A DNA stretch of 64,000 nucleotides from Mycobacterium shigaense. Its GTDB lineage: Bacteria > Actinomycetota > Actinomycetes > Mycobacteriales > Mycobacteriaceae. How positions within the stretch are numbered: position 1 is the stretch's first letter; the number at the start of each line of letters is the position of its first letter. Location of the stretch: NCBI RefSeq assembly GCF_002356315.1, contig NZ_AP018164.1:248001-312000 (forward strand). The letters run 5' to 3'. The notes below the pieces were generated by a model that was given only the letters and a program-made list of their open reading frames with translations, did not search any database and was not told where the DNA came from. The translations under genes were made by a program, and so were the position numbers. Below, in pieces: positions 31,389 through 40,509 of this stretch.

Positions 31389-32519
31389 ATGTCAGACAAC
31401 AAGATCACCCTCACCCCCGAGCAGGCCGAGGAATTCGGCCGGGAACTCGATGCGGTCAGGGATCGCGTGATTGCGCAGCTCGGCGAGGAAGACGCCGACT
31501 ACATCCGGCGTGTCATCAAGACGCAGCGTGCCTTGGAGCTGAGTGGTCGGGCCCTACTGTTTGCCGGGTTTCTGCCGCCGGCCTGGCTGCTCGGAACCAC
31601 CATGCTGGGTCTGTCGAAGATCCTGGACAACATGGAGATTGGCCACAACATCATGCACGGCCAATACGACTGGATGCGTGACCCGGCGATCTCGGGCCGC
31701 ACCTTCGAGTGGGACACGGCCTGCCCGGCCGACCAGTGGCGGCATTCGCACAACTACATGCACCACACCCACACCAACATCGTGGGCATGGACCGCGACA
31801 TCGGCTACGGCATTCTGCGGATGAGCCAGGACCAGAAGTGGCACCCCTACTACCTGGGCAACCCCGTCTACGCGTTTCTGCTGATGGTGCTGTTTCAGTA
31901 CGGCGTCGCGCTGCACGAACTGGAAACCGAGCGCATCCGTTCCGGCGAGATCAAGCTCCGCGACAAGCGCGAGGTGCTGCGCGAGATCTGGCAAAAGACG
32001 CGCCGGCAGACCCTCAAGGACTACGTCGCCTTTCCGTTGCTGGCCGGGCCGTTCGCGCCGTTCGTCCTCACCGGCAACCTGACTGCCAACCTGATGCGCA
32101 ACATTTGGTCGTACATGATCATCTTCTGCGGCCACTTTCCGGACGGCACACGGGAATTCACCGTCGAGGAGACCCAGAACGAGTCGCGCGGCCAATGGTA
32201 TTTCCGCCAGGTGCTCGGTTCGGCGAACCTGACCGGCGGTAGGTTCTTCCATCTGTTGTCCGGCAACCTGTCGCATCAGATCGAGCATCACCTGTTCCCG
32301 GACCTGCCGGCGCGCCGGTATTCCGACATCGCGCCCGAGGTGCAAGAGCTCTGCCAGCGTTACGGCATCCCGTACAACAAGGGCCCGCTGCCGCAGCAGT
32401 TCGCGACCGTGGTGCGCAAGATCGTCAAGCTGACCTTCCCGACGCCGGGGAAAGTCCTGTCCTTGCTGCCGAAGATCAACGCCGGCAACCCGGGCGATCG
32501 GGACCCCGTCGCGGCCTAG
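31389..32519 (+). CDS. Membrane fatty-acid desaturase (DesA3-like)
   Basis: A 376-residue integral membrane di-iron desaturase. The three histidine boxes are present: EIGHNIMHGQYDW (H-x3-H), WRHSHNYMHHTHTN (H-x2-x-HH) and LSHQIEHHLFPDLP (H-x2-HH). Hydrophobic segments occupy about residues 52-78, 160-180 and 215-260. Such enzymes make delta-9 unsaturated (oleoyl-type) acyl-CoA. ATG 31389 has GGGAG eight bases upstream; upstream in-frame codons are untranslated leader. It forms an operon with the reductase, under the divergent TetR. Confidence 0.92.
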   Translation: MSDNKITLTPEQAEEFGRELDAVRDRVIAQLGEEDADYIRRVIKTQRALELSGRALLFAGFLPPAWLLGTTMLGLSKILDNMEIGHNIMHGQYDWMRDPAISGRTFEWDTACPADQWRHSHNYMHHTHTNIVGMDRDIGYGILRMSQDQKWHPYYLGNPVYAFLLMVLFQYGVALHELETERIRSGEIKLRDKREVLREIWQKTRRQTLKDYVAFPLLAGPFAPFVLTGNLTANLMRNIWSYMIIFCGHFPDGTREFTVEETQNESRGQWYFRQVLGSANLTGGRFFHLLSGNLSHQIEHHLFPDLPARRYSDIAPEVQELCQRYGIPYNKGPLPQQFATVVRKIVKLTFPTPGKVLSLLPKINAGNPGDRDPVAA

Positions 32520-32548
32520 GACCCGCCTTCGGGTGGGGGCACAATGGG

Positions 32549-32815
32549 GTCCGTAGGCAGGGCTGGGCCGAGGTCGCCGGCGAGGTGCGGGGGCGCTGGC
32601 AGCGCGGTGACCGCGACGGTGCGGCGCAGCTGGTGACCGACGACATGCTGCTGGCCACCACGCTGATCGGGACCGAGGACAGAGTCTGCGAACGCCTTGC
32701 GGTCTGGCGCAACGCCGGGGTGAACACCGTGCGGCTCTATCCCGCGGGCGACACCCTGGATGCCAAGCTCGCGACGCTGGCCCGCGGCATCGAATTGTCC
32801 CGCGAGGCCGAGCGC
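32549..32815 (+). pseudogene. C-terminal remnant of an LLM-class F420/flavin oxidoreductase
   Basis: A frame open from about 32522 encodes RQGWAEVAGEVRGRWQRG, then LVTDDMLLATTLIGTEDRV and the typical tail VWRNAGVNTVRLYPAGDTLD, which is the last third of a luciferase-like F420-dependent oxidoreductase. No catalytic barrel portion precedes it, because the desaturase stop is only 30 bases upstream. A gene of about 340 codons has lost its 5' two-thirds. It marks a past deletion or rearrangement at this spot. Confidence 0.65.
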
Positions 32816-32865
32816 CACCGCGAAGTTGTGATCGGTAGCGACGGCCAGGGCCTGGACTTGACGCC

Positions 32866-33213
32866 ATGTACCGCACAGTCATCAAGGGAATGGCGGCGGC
32901 CGCCGTGGCGCTCGGCTCGGTGGGCCTGGCCCTGGGGGTCACGGCCGCCGCGCACGCAGCGCTGAGCCCCGCGCCGGAGTCGCCGAGCCCGTTCGCCACG
33001 GACAACTTCACCGTCCCGCACAACTGGTGCCCGGGCCAACCGTTGCCGATGCCTGACGTCCGCTGGGACATGAACGTGTGCCACCACTGGTACTGGGTCG
33101 CCGTCGGCGGCACGGGCAACGTCGGCCAATTCGTCTGGGAGGGTGCCGCTCCGCGCCGCCCGCTCGGGCCGCCCCCGTGCTACGGAGCCCCGATCTGCTT
33201 ACCCGGTCACTAG
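32866..33213 (+). CDS. Small secreted protein, unknown function
   Basis: A 115-residue protein with a clear Sec signal peptide (residues 1-33, cut after AHA). The mature part is Pro- and Trp-rich with four Cys (WCPGQP, NVCHHWYW, PPCYG, PICLP). Small mycobacterial secreted proteins of this W/P/C-rich type are common and uncharacterised. It converges on the DUF1214 gene with only three bases between the stops. Confidence 0.7.
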   Translation: MYRTVIKGMAAAAVALGSVGLALGVTAAAHAALSPAPESPSPFATDNFTVPHNWCPGQPLPMPDVRWDMNVCHHWYWVAVGGTGNVGQFVWEGAAPRRPLGPPPCYGAPICLPGH

Positions 33214-33216
33214 CTC

Positions 33217-34329
33217 TCAGGACGGCTGGGTCGGCGCGTCGGCGACCTTCACCAGCTGCACCTGCGGACGGGCCGGCACCTCTTCGGCGAGGAACCACCG
33301 GAATGCCAGATTGCCCCGCGGATAGCCCAGGGCGGTAAGCGAATTCGGGTGTTTGGTCAGTCCGCGCGACAAGACGACGGTGACGGTGCCGTCGCTGTTC
33401 GGTACGGCGCTGTGGCCGTTGATGGAGCAACGCGCGTCGGGCCCCTCGGCGGGCCCGAACGTGGCCATGAACTGGTTCCACACCACCAGGTTCCAGAACC
33501 GGCACGCCGGCGGCCGGTGTGTGACGACCAACGCCTCGTCCTCATCGAGCACGAAACTGCCGTACGCGTAGCAGGCGTCGCGCGCCGACCACCCGAAGTT
33601 CGCATCCGGCACCTGATAAGGCTCGGCGAATTCATTTGCGGCGTGCACGGTTTCGTGCCCGAGGGCGTGCTCGTCGTCGAGCCGTGTGCCGACGGCCATC
33701 GGCACGATCGCGAACATGGTCCGCAGCCAGGTGGCTGCCGCCCGTAGGCTCGCGGCCGTCTCGGCGTCGCCATGCCGGATCGGGTCGGGCTCGTCGAGCG
33801 TTTCGATGTTCCACACCACCGGCCGGCCGGTCAGCGGATTCCCCTGGTAGTCACGGGTCATCAGCACCGCCGCTTCGGGCGTGGCGGGGAACTCGAAGCT
33901 GAAATTGCCGTCGGCGTCGACGTCGAGGTCGGTGTCCCTGATTATCGTCACGACCCGGTCCGACCAGGCGCCGGGCGCGGGCTCGTTGTAGGCCGTCAGC
34001 GAGAAGTACACGCTGTCGCCCTTGTTGCCGCTGACGCGGTAGCGCCGCTGCGGGTCGACCGGACAGATGAAGTAGTAGGCGTCGGTGTTGTCGCCACCCC
34101 ACCGGCGGTCCCGGCGGAACGGCGTGTTGACCGCGACGAACTGCGGCCGGCTGGGCTCGGGGAACAGATAGGTGTCGAGTGCGACGCCCAGCGTGGCGGC
34201 GATCATCCGGTAGCCGTCGGCTATGTGCCGATCGTCGGTGACCGCGCGGTCGCCTTCGAGGAAACTGTGGTCGACGTCGCCGAGGGTGGCGAGCAGCTCA
34301 TTCCACGCGGCCGTCGATTCGTGCGTCAT
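33217..34329 (-). CDS. DUF1214 domain protein
   Basis: A 370-residue soluble protein. The C-terminal third (YGSFVLDEDEALVVTHRPPACRFWNLVVWNQFMATF, then SRGLTKHPNSLTALGYPRGNLAFRWFLAEE) is the DUF1214 fold, whose function is unknown. The N-terminal half has a DUF1254-like look (YYFICPVDPQRRYRVSGNKGDSVYFSLTAYNE). Its start overlaps the TetR stop in an ATGA, so the two genes are coupled. The family often accompanies lipid or steroid genes in actinobacteria. Confidence 0.8.
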   Translation of the reverse strand: MTHESTAAWNELLATLGDVDHSFLEGDRAVTDDRHIADGYRMIAATLGVALDTYLFPEPSRPQFVAVNTPFRRDRRWGGDNTDAYYFICPVDPQRRYRVSGNKGDSVYFSLTAYNEPAPGAWSDRVVTIIRDTDLDVDADGNFSFEFPATPEAAVLMTRDYQGNPLTGRPVVWNIETLDEPDPIRHGDAETAASLRAAATWLRTMFAIVPMAVGTRLDDEHALGHETVHAANEFAEPYQVPDANFGWSARDACYAYGSFVLDEDEALVVTHRPPACRFWNLVVWNQFMATFGPAEGPDARCSINGHSAVPNSDGTVTVVLSRGLTKHPNSLTALGYPRGNLAFRWFLAEEVPARPQVQLVKVADAPTQPS

Positions 34330-34913
34330 GCGCTGATTCCTTTCAAGAGCAACGTGGTGGTGCGGTCGACCCAGCTGTCGTCGAGTTCGCCGGGGCGGGT
34401 GAGCAGGCCCATCAGGGTGATACCGGCGATGGCCTCCGTAAGCTGCGCGGCGAGCTCGGCGGCGTTGAAGTCGGGTGAGATCTCGCCGCGCGCGCCCGCA
34501 CGCCCGAGCAGCTCGGCGAGGCCACCGCCGATGACGCCGGCGAACCGCTCCAACAGGGCCGAATGCAGCGTCGGGTCCGCGGCCATCTCGCCGACCAGCC
34601 CCGGCAGCGCCGCCCGCGCGGCCGGGGTGGTGAGGAAAGCCATTGAACGACAGACCATTTCGTGTAGGTCCTCGGGCAGCGACCCGGTGTCGGGAAGCTC
34701 CGTGGCGGCGCCGAGGGGAAAGACCGCTTCGTGCACCAGGTGTGCCTTACTCGGCCAGCGCCGGTAGATGGCGGGCTTGCTGGTGCCGGCGCGCTCGGCG
34801 ATCGCGGAGACCAACAGCGAGGCGTAGCCGGTCTCGGCGAGCAGCTCGACGGTCGCGCTCAGGACCGCGGCGTCGATCCGCGGGTCACGAGGCCGGCCAA
34901 AGTCTACTACCAT
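34326..34913 (-). CDS. TetR-family regulator
   Basis: A 195-residue TetR protein. The helix-turn-helix is AETGYASLLVSAIAERAGTSKPAIYRRWPSKAHLVHEAV. The C-terminal domain is of the TetR_C_11/33 kind. The ATG at 34913 gives MVVDFGRPRDPRIDAAVL; the longer frame upstream would run into the divergent sulfotransferase gene. It probably controls itself, the DUF1214 gene and the sulfotransferase, whose start lies 28 bases away. The short divergent spacer contains TTACGAAACTCAGAGTAA, a weak inverted repeat (TTAC/GTAA). Confidence 0.82.
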   Translation of the reverse strand: MVVDFGRPRDPRIDAAVLSATVELLAETGYASLLVSAIAERAGTSKPAIYRRWPSKAHLVHEAVFPLGAATELPDTGSLPEDLHEMVCRSMAFLTTPAARAALPGLVGEMAADPTLHSALLERFAGVIGGGLAELLGRAGARGEISPDFNAAELAAQLTEAIAGITLMGLLTRPGELDDSWVDRTTTLLLKGISA

Positions 34914-34941
34914 TACGAAACTCAGAGTAACATAAGTTGCC

Positions 34942-36177
34942 GTGACCGACGCCGTTCGCCTTGATGACCTCGCCCACCCCCAGTTCGGCCCCGAGGCCCA
35001 GCAGATCCTCGACATGATGGCCGCGATCGCTCCGGGTACTCCACTGGATGCCGACGTGCTGCATGCCCAGGCCAGCGCCGATACCGGTCTGCATGACTTC
35101 GGCCCGGGCGACTACCGCGAACGGCTCGACGTCTATCTCGCGGCGCTGCGCGAGATAGCGGGGCTGCACCCCGCCGGGATCGTGAACTTCTACGGCCAGG
35201 TGCTGCAGCTGCTCAAGAACCGGTTGCTGCTGACGGATCTGCTCACCCGGCATCCCGAGATCGACGACATCGAACTGCGCTCACCGGTCGTCATCGCCGG
35301 CCTGCCCCGGACCGGCACTACCCACCTGCACAACCTGCTGGCCGCGCCGCCCACCTTCCGCACCATGCCGTACTGGGAAAGCGTCGAGCCGTTTCCGTTG
35401 CCGGCCGAGGTCGGCGTCGAGCCGGATCCGCGGCGCGCCCGGATGGACGTCGCCGTCGGGCTGGTCGACACCGTGATGCCGCATTTCGCGCTGATGCACG
35501 AGATGACGACCGATCACGTGCACGAGGAGATCCAGCTGCTGGCCAACGATTTCTCGACGATGCTGTTCGAGACGCTCGGCGAGGTGCCGCGCTGGCGCGA
35601 CTATTACCGCGCCCACGACCAGACGCCGCACTACCGATACCTGGCTCGGCAGCTCAAAGCCATGCAGTTCCTGCGCGGTGGGCGCCGCTGGCTGCTGAAG
35701 TCGCCCCAGCACCTCGAGCAGGTGCCGGTGCTGGACCGCGTCTTCGGGGACAGCATCGTCGTGTTCACCCACCGCGATCCCGTGCCGGTGGCGTTGTCGA
35801 TGATCGCGATGATCACCTACTCGGCCCGCATGCACCGCACCCCGGTGCCGGTGGAACAGATCGCGCGGTCCTGGATCGACCGGCTCGATCAGATGCTGAC
35901 CGCCCTGATCCGCGATCGCGACACGCTCGGCCCCGAGCGCTCGATCGACATTCGCTTCGACGATTTCATGGCGAACGAGCTCGGTGTCGCCGAGCACGTG
36001 TACGCGCTCGCCGACGAGCCATTCACCGACGATGCGCGCGGCGCCGTCGCCGACTACCTGGCGGGTCACCGGCGCGGCCGGCACGGACACGTCGAAACAT
36101 CGCCCGAGATGTTCGGTCTGACCGAGCGAGCGCTGCGCGATCGTTTCGCGCCCTATGTCGAGCGCTTCCTGGAATAG
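34942..36177 (+). CDS. Sulfotransferase-family protein
   Basis: A 411-residue protein of the actinobacterial Sulfotransfer_3 type. The PAPS 5'-phosphosulfate loop is VVIAGLPRTGTTHLHNLLA near residue 115; WLLKSPQHLEQVPVLDRVFGDSIVVFTHRDPVPV is the 3'-phosphate-binding part near 250. It would move a sulfuryl group from PAPS to a hydroxylated lipid, sterol or carbohydrate; the substrate is unknown. The start is GTG 34942. It is divergent from the TetR gene, and mycobacteria carry many paralogues. Confidence 0.85.
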   Translation: MTDAVRLDDLAHPQFGPEAQQILDMMAAIAPGTPLDADVLHAQASADTGLHDFGPGDYRERLDVYLAALREIAGLHPAGIVNFYGQVLQLLKNRLLLTDLLTRHPEIDDIELRSPVVIAGLPRTGTTHLHNLLAAPPTFRTMPYWESVEPFPLPAEVGVEPDPRRARMDVAVGLVDTVMPHFALMHEMTTDHVHEEIQLLANDFSTMLFETLGEVPRWRDYYRAHDQTPHYRYLARQLKAMQFLRGGRRWLLKSPQHLEQVPVLDRVFGDSIVVFTHRDPVPVALSMIAMITYSARMHRTPVPVEQIARSWIDRLDQMLTALIRDRDTLGPERSIDIRFDDFMANELGVAEHVYALADEPFTDDARGAVADYLAGHRRGRHGHVETSPEMFGLTERALRDRFAPYVERFLE

Positions 36178-36337
36178 TTTCGATTACGCGACTCGTGCCA
36201 CGGCACGTGGGAACTCCTTAACCAGTCGGGCTGAACAGCAGTCCTTCAGTGCGGGGTCATGCGCCGGCGTGCGCTTCGAAACCCATGAAATGACCGGGTT
36301 TCGCGCGCCAACCCACATGCAGCGCCGAAGGAGAGCT

Positions 36338-36676
36338 ATGGCTGAACACGTTAAATCCGGCCAAGCGCGTCGGGGACTGATTGATTCCATCAAGGGCAAG
36401 GCGAAAGAAGTCTCCGGCGCGATCACGGGTAACGACTCGCTGACCGCCGAGGCGCAGCTCGAGCAAAAGCAGGCACAGGAACGTAAGGAAGCCAACGCAA
36501 TTGAGGTCCTCGCGGACGCCGAGGCCCGTGAGGCTCGCGCCGAGGAAGCCGAGACGAAGGTCGATGGCGCCGCCAAGCAGCAGAGCTCGGTGCAGGCGAC
36601 CGCCGACGAAAAGCTGGAAGCCGATCGCCTGCGACGCCAGGCCGATGATCTCACCAACGAGGTCGGCCTGCCCTGA
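36338..36676 (+). CDS. CsbD-like stress protein
   Basis: A 112-residue highly charged protein. The N-terminal part ARRGLIDSIKGKAKEVSGAITGNDSLTAEAQLEQKQAQ is a CsbD motif; the rest is an Ala/Glu/Arg-rich helix or coiled coil. CsbD proteins are small general-stress proteins of unknown mechanism. AAGGAGAG precedes ATG 36338. The next gene is a broken coiled-coil protein; in mycobacteria the two types often occur together. Confidence 0.82.
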   Translation: MAEHVKSGQARRGLIDSIKGKAKEVSGAITGNDSLTAEAQLEQKQAQERKEANAIEVLADAEAREARAEEAETKVDGAAKQQSSVQATADEKLEADRLRRQADDLTNEVGLP

Positions 36677-36704
36677 CGACGTGACGGACAGAGGAGCAAT
36701 ACGC

Positions 36705-37378
36705 ATGAAGATATCCGGTATTCCATTGGCGGCCTTGCGGTTTCAGTACAATCTCGCCAGGCTTCCGCTGCAGCTGATCGAGGGCCGCGTGGTCACCCGG
36801 GTCGGTAGCGAAGTGCCTGCGCGGCTGCTGTACGAGCGCTCGCTGGGCATGCTGGACGCCACCGTGGGTCGAGCGCTTCGCGACGCGGACATCGTCGAAC
36901 GCGGCGCCGCGCTGCTGGAGCGCACTGACGCGCTGGGGCGGGCGGCCAGGCTCGACGCGAAGGCAACGGCGCGGCAGGTGCAGGCCGATTAAATACTGAA
37001 GGCTTTGCGCGACAAAGTGATCGAAGAAAGACGGGAAGCTCGCGAGGCGACCGAGCAGGAGATCAAAGACGTCCGCACTGCCGCGCAGGAGCGCAAGTGA
37101 GAAGCGGTCGATGCCGCGCTGAAGCAGAGCGCCGCGGCCAGGCGCCAGGCCGAGCAGGCCGCCGCCAGCCGCAAGGAGGCCGCCGAATCGGCCCGTAGTC
37201 TGGCGGAGAAGAAGACGCGCGTCGCCGAAAAGGTCGCGTCCAACACCGCAGGCTCGAAGCGCGAGAAGGCGCAGTCTAAGCGGGACGAGGCCGCAAGCAT
37301 CGTGCCGAGGCGGATCGGATCGCGGAATTGGCGACCGCCGAGAAGGAGAAACGCCGGGCCGAGCGCGCGACCGACTAG
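36705..37378 (+). pseudogene. Coiled-coil protein of the mycobacterial 'IF2-family' type, decayed
   Basis: The start MKISGIPLAALRFQYNLARLPLQLIEGRVVTRVG and the charged Ala/Glu/Lys-rich coil are those of a mycobacterial protein often labelled, without functional basis, as IF2-family. The frame is broken by TAA at 36990-36992, then TGA at 37098-37100. Near 37293-37303 a frame change is needed to continue through KEKRRAERATD to TAG 37376. Intact versions run the full length of about 220 codons. A 95-residue N-terminal fragment could still be made. Confidence 0.8.
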
Positions 37379-37458
37379 CCGGCTGCCGGCCGTCGCTGCT
37401 GTGAGCGGCCGGCACCAGCACCAGCCTCCCAGGCCGAGGCCGCTGCAGGCCATTCGCC

Positions 37459-37495
37459 GACACATATATACTCAGCAATATCACATATAGGTGTC
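37459..37495. promoter_or_regulatory. Long inverted repeat upstream of the PaaK-like gene
   Basis: GACACATATA (37459-37468) and TATAGGTGTC (37486-37495) pair at 9 of 10 positions across a 17-base spacer. The very AT-rich centre contains CATATAT and CATATAG 21 bases apart, similar to the AT-rich motif seen elsewhere in the island. It overlaps a possible GTG start at 37491. It is a likely operator or promoter element. Confidence 0.5.
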
Positions 37496-37523
37496 GCGAG
37501 AACAGGCAGGTCTTAGGCAGGCA

Positions 37524-38858
37524 ATGGACATCCAAAGATGGTCTAAGACTCTCGATCGGTGGCTCGATGGAAGCCTGCAGGCCAACGAACTCCACCAGTG
37601 GCAGTGCGCCTCGCTTCGTGCGGTTGTCGACCACGTTCAACGCCATTCGCGTTTCTACGCCGACCAACTGGCGTGGGTTCGGTCATCGACACTGACCCTG
37701 GAAGACATCGTCACGCTGCCGTTCACCACTAACGACGACGTGCGCGACGCGATGTATGACATCCTCTGCGGATCGGTCGGCGACGCCCAGCTTTACTTCG
37801 AGACCATGGGTACCTCCGACTACCCCACCCCGTGTCCCAGCACCGAAATCGACTTTGACCTGAACTATCGTCCGGTGGCGCACGCGCTACGCGCCGTCGT
37901 TGACCGTCATTTTTCGGATGGCAAGAGACCCATACTTGCTGTCGTCGTCCCCAATGAACTGCATCCCACATGCAGCACTATCGCTTATGCGGCAAAGGAT
38001 GTCGGAATCACCAAGCTCGACATCTTTCCGTTGTCGCCTACCGTAGGCTTCGATCGATTCTTTGAGGTGCTGCTGGACGTCGGGGTCAGCTTGGTGCTGG
38101 GCTCCCCGTCCATGCTGATGAGAGTGGCAGATTTGAGTCAACGCTACGGTGTTGACATCCGCCAAGACCTCGACATCCGCGGTGTCCTGGCCACCGGCGA
38201 ATCCTGTTCCGACGGGATGAAGGCCTTGCTGGCCCAGGCCTGGGGCTCAACCGTATACAACTTGGTGTACGGCCCGCCGGAGGTCGGCGTTGCCGCGGTC
38301 TTCACCGCGTCGGGCGAGCTCGCCGCCATCGCTCCCAATTATCTGTACGAAGTCGTTGATCCCGATAGTGAACGGTCGCTTGGTTTCCAAGGCTCCGGCG
38401 AGCTGTGCGTGACTACCCTGATCCCCGGAATCAAGCCATTGATCCGGTACCGAACCGGAGATCTCGTCACCCTCGCGCCCGATAGCCGATCCGAACGAAT
38501 GACCGTCGACATGCTCGGTCGGGTCAGCGACCGGGTCTGCATCGCGGGGCGGCAACGGACCACATCCGAGATCGAAAATGCGATCCTCGTCGACGCGGGG
38601 TGGATCACGGGATACGTCCTCGACATTTACACCCGGGACGAGAGAGACCATCTCGAAATTCGTCTCGGCGCAAAAGTCGATGCCGATCACGATGCTCTCG
38701 AGGCCGCGGTCCGGGATCGTGTGCTGCGTGCCTTTGACATCGGCGCCGATGTAAAGAGCTTTCCCTGGTCGGACTTCCCTGACTTCAAGGGTGTCGGAGC
38801 CGAAAGTGATTGGCAGGGCTGGAAGTCAGGTCGCGTACGCGACTTCAGACACGACTGA
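37524..38858 (+). CDS. PaaK-like AMP-forming acyl-CoA ligase
   Basis: About 444 residues of the phenylacetate-CoA ligase branch of the ANL superfamily. The N-terminal LRAVVDHVQRHSRFYADQLAWV, the central ATGESCSDGMKALL and VYNLVYGPPEVGVAAVF, and the C-terminal hinge IRYRTGDLVTL plus DMLGRVSDRVCIAGRQRT are in the usual order. The family's Y-G-x-T/S-E signature reads YGPPE. ATG 37524 is chosen over GTG 37491, which sits in an inverted repeat. It may supply an activated acid to the cluster downstream. A ligase of this type could load an aromatic acid or amino acid, but the substrate is not deducible. Confidence 0.75.
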   Translation: MDIQRWSKTLDRWLDGSLQANELHQWQCASLRAVVDHVQRHSRFYADQLAWVRSSTLTLEDIVTLPFTTNDDVRDAMYDILCGSVGDAQLYFETMGTSDYPTPCPSTEIDFDLNYRPVAHALRAVVDRHFSDGKRPILAVVVPNELHPTCSTIAYAAKDVGITKLDIFPLSPTVGFDRFFEVLLDVGVSLVLGSPSMLMRVADLSQRYGVDIRQDLDIRGVLATGESCSDGMKALLAQAWGSTVYNLVYGPPEVGVAAVFTASGELAAIAPNYLYEVVDPDSERSLGFQGSGELCVTTLIPGIKPLIRYRTGDLVTLAPDSRSERMTVDMLGRVSDRVCIAGRQRTTSEIENAILVDAGWITGYVLDIYTRDERDHLEIRLGAKVDADHDALEAAVRDRVLRAFDIGADVKSFPWSDFPDFKGVGAESDWQGWKSGRVRDFRHD

Positions 38859-39121
38859 GGAAACAGGACGCGGTAATCCTGCTGGCTCTGCAGGCACCAG
38901 TCGCCGGTGTCCACCATGTCGGTTGATCAGCACTGGACGCACGGCGGATCGGCCGCCGTCGATGCCACACTGCGCGAGCGCTGCTACGAACGCTTCGCCG
39001 GTCACGCCGTCCAGATCGGCGACAGGATCACTTTCCAGGCAACCGGCACAGCTGTGCGCGCGCCAGCCCGATCGATCCGGTCGAGGCGCGCGGCGTGGTG
39101 GTGCCGAAGCGGTCAGTCGGG
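38859..39121. other. Spacer with an unassigned short reading frame
   Basis: Between the PaaK-like stop and the convergent GntR stop, a frame from GTG 38907 to TAG 39125 encodes 72 residues beginning with STMSVDQHWTHGGSAAVD. The C-terminal part (after about residue 50) is Arg-rich and looks out of frame, so this is more likely a remnant than a gene. I do not recognise it. Confidence 0.25.
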
Positions 39122-39826
39122 TTAGCCGGCCGGGCTTTCGAAGGACTTCAACATGATGTTGATGACGCGGTCTAGGTGTTCAGCTCTGGCGTGCGCCGCC
39201 TTGGCGGGATCGCCTTTTCGGATCGCCGTGACCACAGTTCGGTGGTACCGGTTGGCTTTGACCGCTAGTGCTGGATCGTCTCGCATCATTTTTGCCACCG
39301 GAAGCATTGATCGGTTGCGCAACGTTTCGATCATGTTGAACAACAAGGGCCACCTGGTACGCAGGGGTTCGACGAGGCATGCGTGCAGGTCGTGATTCAG
39401 CGTCGTCCATGCGCCCATGTCTGTCTCGCTCTCTATCTGCTTGACCAGTCTGGACGCGATGGTGCAGGCGACGATCCGGTCCTCTTCGGCTAGCGCAGCC
39501 ACCTCAGCCATCGCTCGTGATTCCAGCAGCGATCGCAACGAATAGATTTCGGTCAACTCGGCGGCACTGGACGCGTGCACCCGGGCACCCTTATGTGCGT
39601 CGATGTCGACCAATCCGGACGCAGCAAGGTCACGCAACGCCTCACGAACCGGAGTGACGCTCGTCCCGATCCGCTTCGCAACGTCGGCGAGGATCACGCG
39701 GCTACCGACTTCGATCTCCCCCCGTACAATCATGTCCCGCAACGTGTCGCGCGCTAGATCCACTCCGGTGCGAGGACTGTCAGGATGTCCGTCGCTCCTG
39801 TAAGTGGCGTAAGATACGCTGCCCAT
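39122..39826 (-). CDS. GntR-family (FCD/FadR-type) regulator
   Basis: A 234-residue regulator. The winged helix-turn-helix is DLARDTLRDMIVRGEIEVGSRVILADVAKRIGTSVTPVREALRDLAASGLVDIDAHKGARV. The C-terminal FCD helical domain has EIYSLRSLLESRAMAEVAAL and HDLHACLVEP. FCD proteins bind carboxylate or acyl ligands, often with a metal. It is the only transcription factor in the AT-rich island and is the best candidate for the shared AT-rich operator described below. A half-site (CGTATATTTT, 39868-39877) lies 42 bases upstream of its ATG. Confidence 0.88.
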   Translation of the reverse strand: MGSVSYATYRSDGHPDSPRTGVDLARDTLRDMIVRGEIEVGSRVILADVAKRIGTSVTPVREALRDLAASGLVDIDAHKGARVHASSAAELTEIYSLRSLLESRAMAEVAALAEEDRIVACTIASRLVKQIESETDMGAWTTLNHDLHACLVEPLRTRWPLLFNMIETLRNRSMLPVAKMMRDDPALAVKANRYHRTVVTAIRKGDPAKAAHARAEHLDRVINIMLKSFESPAG

Positions 39827-40300
39827 CTTCGCATGTGCTCCTTGCTGCCGCGTCCGTCTTACAAGATCGTATATTTTCTAGCCTGCGATTCCTAACCGAA
39901 TCGCTTGACAGGATCGGACTGATTTGTAAATTCTTGGTGTCGCGCGAGAGCTTCCTCGCGCGGTGGGCCCCGGGGTGCGTAGCGGCTATTGAGCGAATCT
40001 CTCAGTCGTGACAGTACCCGGGTCATCCCGGAATCAATCTGGCGTAGTTCTACATTCTCGGCGCACACGCGTTCCAGTGGCCGAGCACATGCCACGATCA
40101 CAACCGGCCAAAACCGGTGAGGACTGATGCTCAATAGGAAGGCCTCCCTGACTGAGATTCGCGACGGGAGCCAATACCAGCGCGCAACGCGAAGCGCTGG
40201 CCGGTGTTGAGCCTTCGTCGCACCCACTGATGGGCGCCGCCACCTCGGATGGCCTGGCATCGTTGTCGAGGTTGAGGGCGCCGCGATCGTGCCGATCTAA

Positions 40301-40330
40301 ATGGTCGAAGTTGCGATGGTCGAAGTTGCG
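40301..40330. repeat. 15-bp perfect tandem duplication
   Basis: ATGGTCGAAGTTGCG occurs twice head to tail at 40301-40315 and 40316-40330, in non-coding sequence. It is probably a slippage product. Confidence 0.8.
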
Positions 40331-40509
40331 GTGAAGCAGATCACATTTGCTGACGGCAGCGGCGTTTGCCCACCCGAACAAGTCCGATGACGCCGTCGCC
40401 GACACCCACGATAAGTCCCGTTGCGAGTCGGGAGCAGAACGTCACCGAGGGTAACGGGTCTTCTGGCGTCATGGCTTTGTCCGTCCATGCGTAGCGCTAG
40501 AGGATTGGT

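Noticed and set aside
31554..33119. A 521-codon minus-strand frame opposite the desaturase
   Set aside because: It is antisense to the histidine-box enzyme and has low-complexity composition; no motif is found.
38907..39125. A short plus-strand frame after the PaaK-like gene
   Set aside because: The second half is Arg/Ser-rich and looks out of frame, and it overlaps the convergent regulator stop; kept only as a spacer note.
40301..40330. CRISPR or other array from the tandem 15-mers
   Set aside because: There are only two adjacent copies without spacers.
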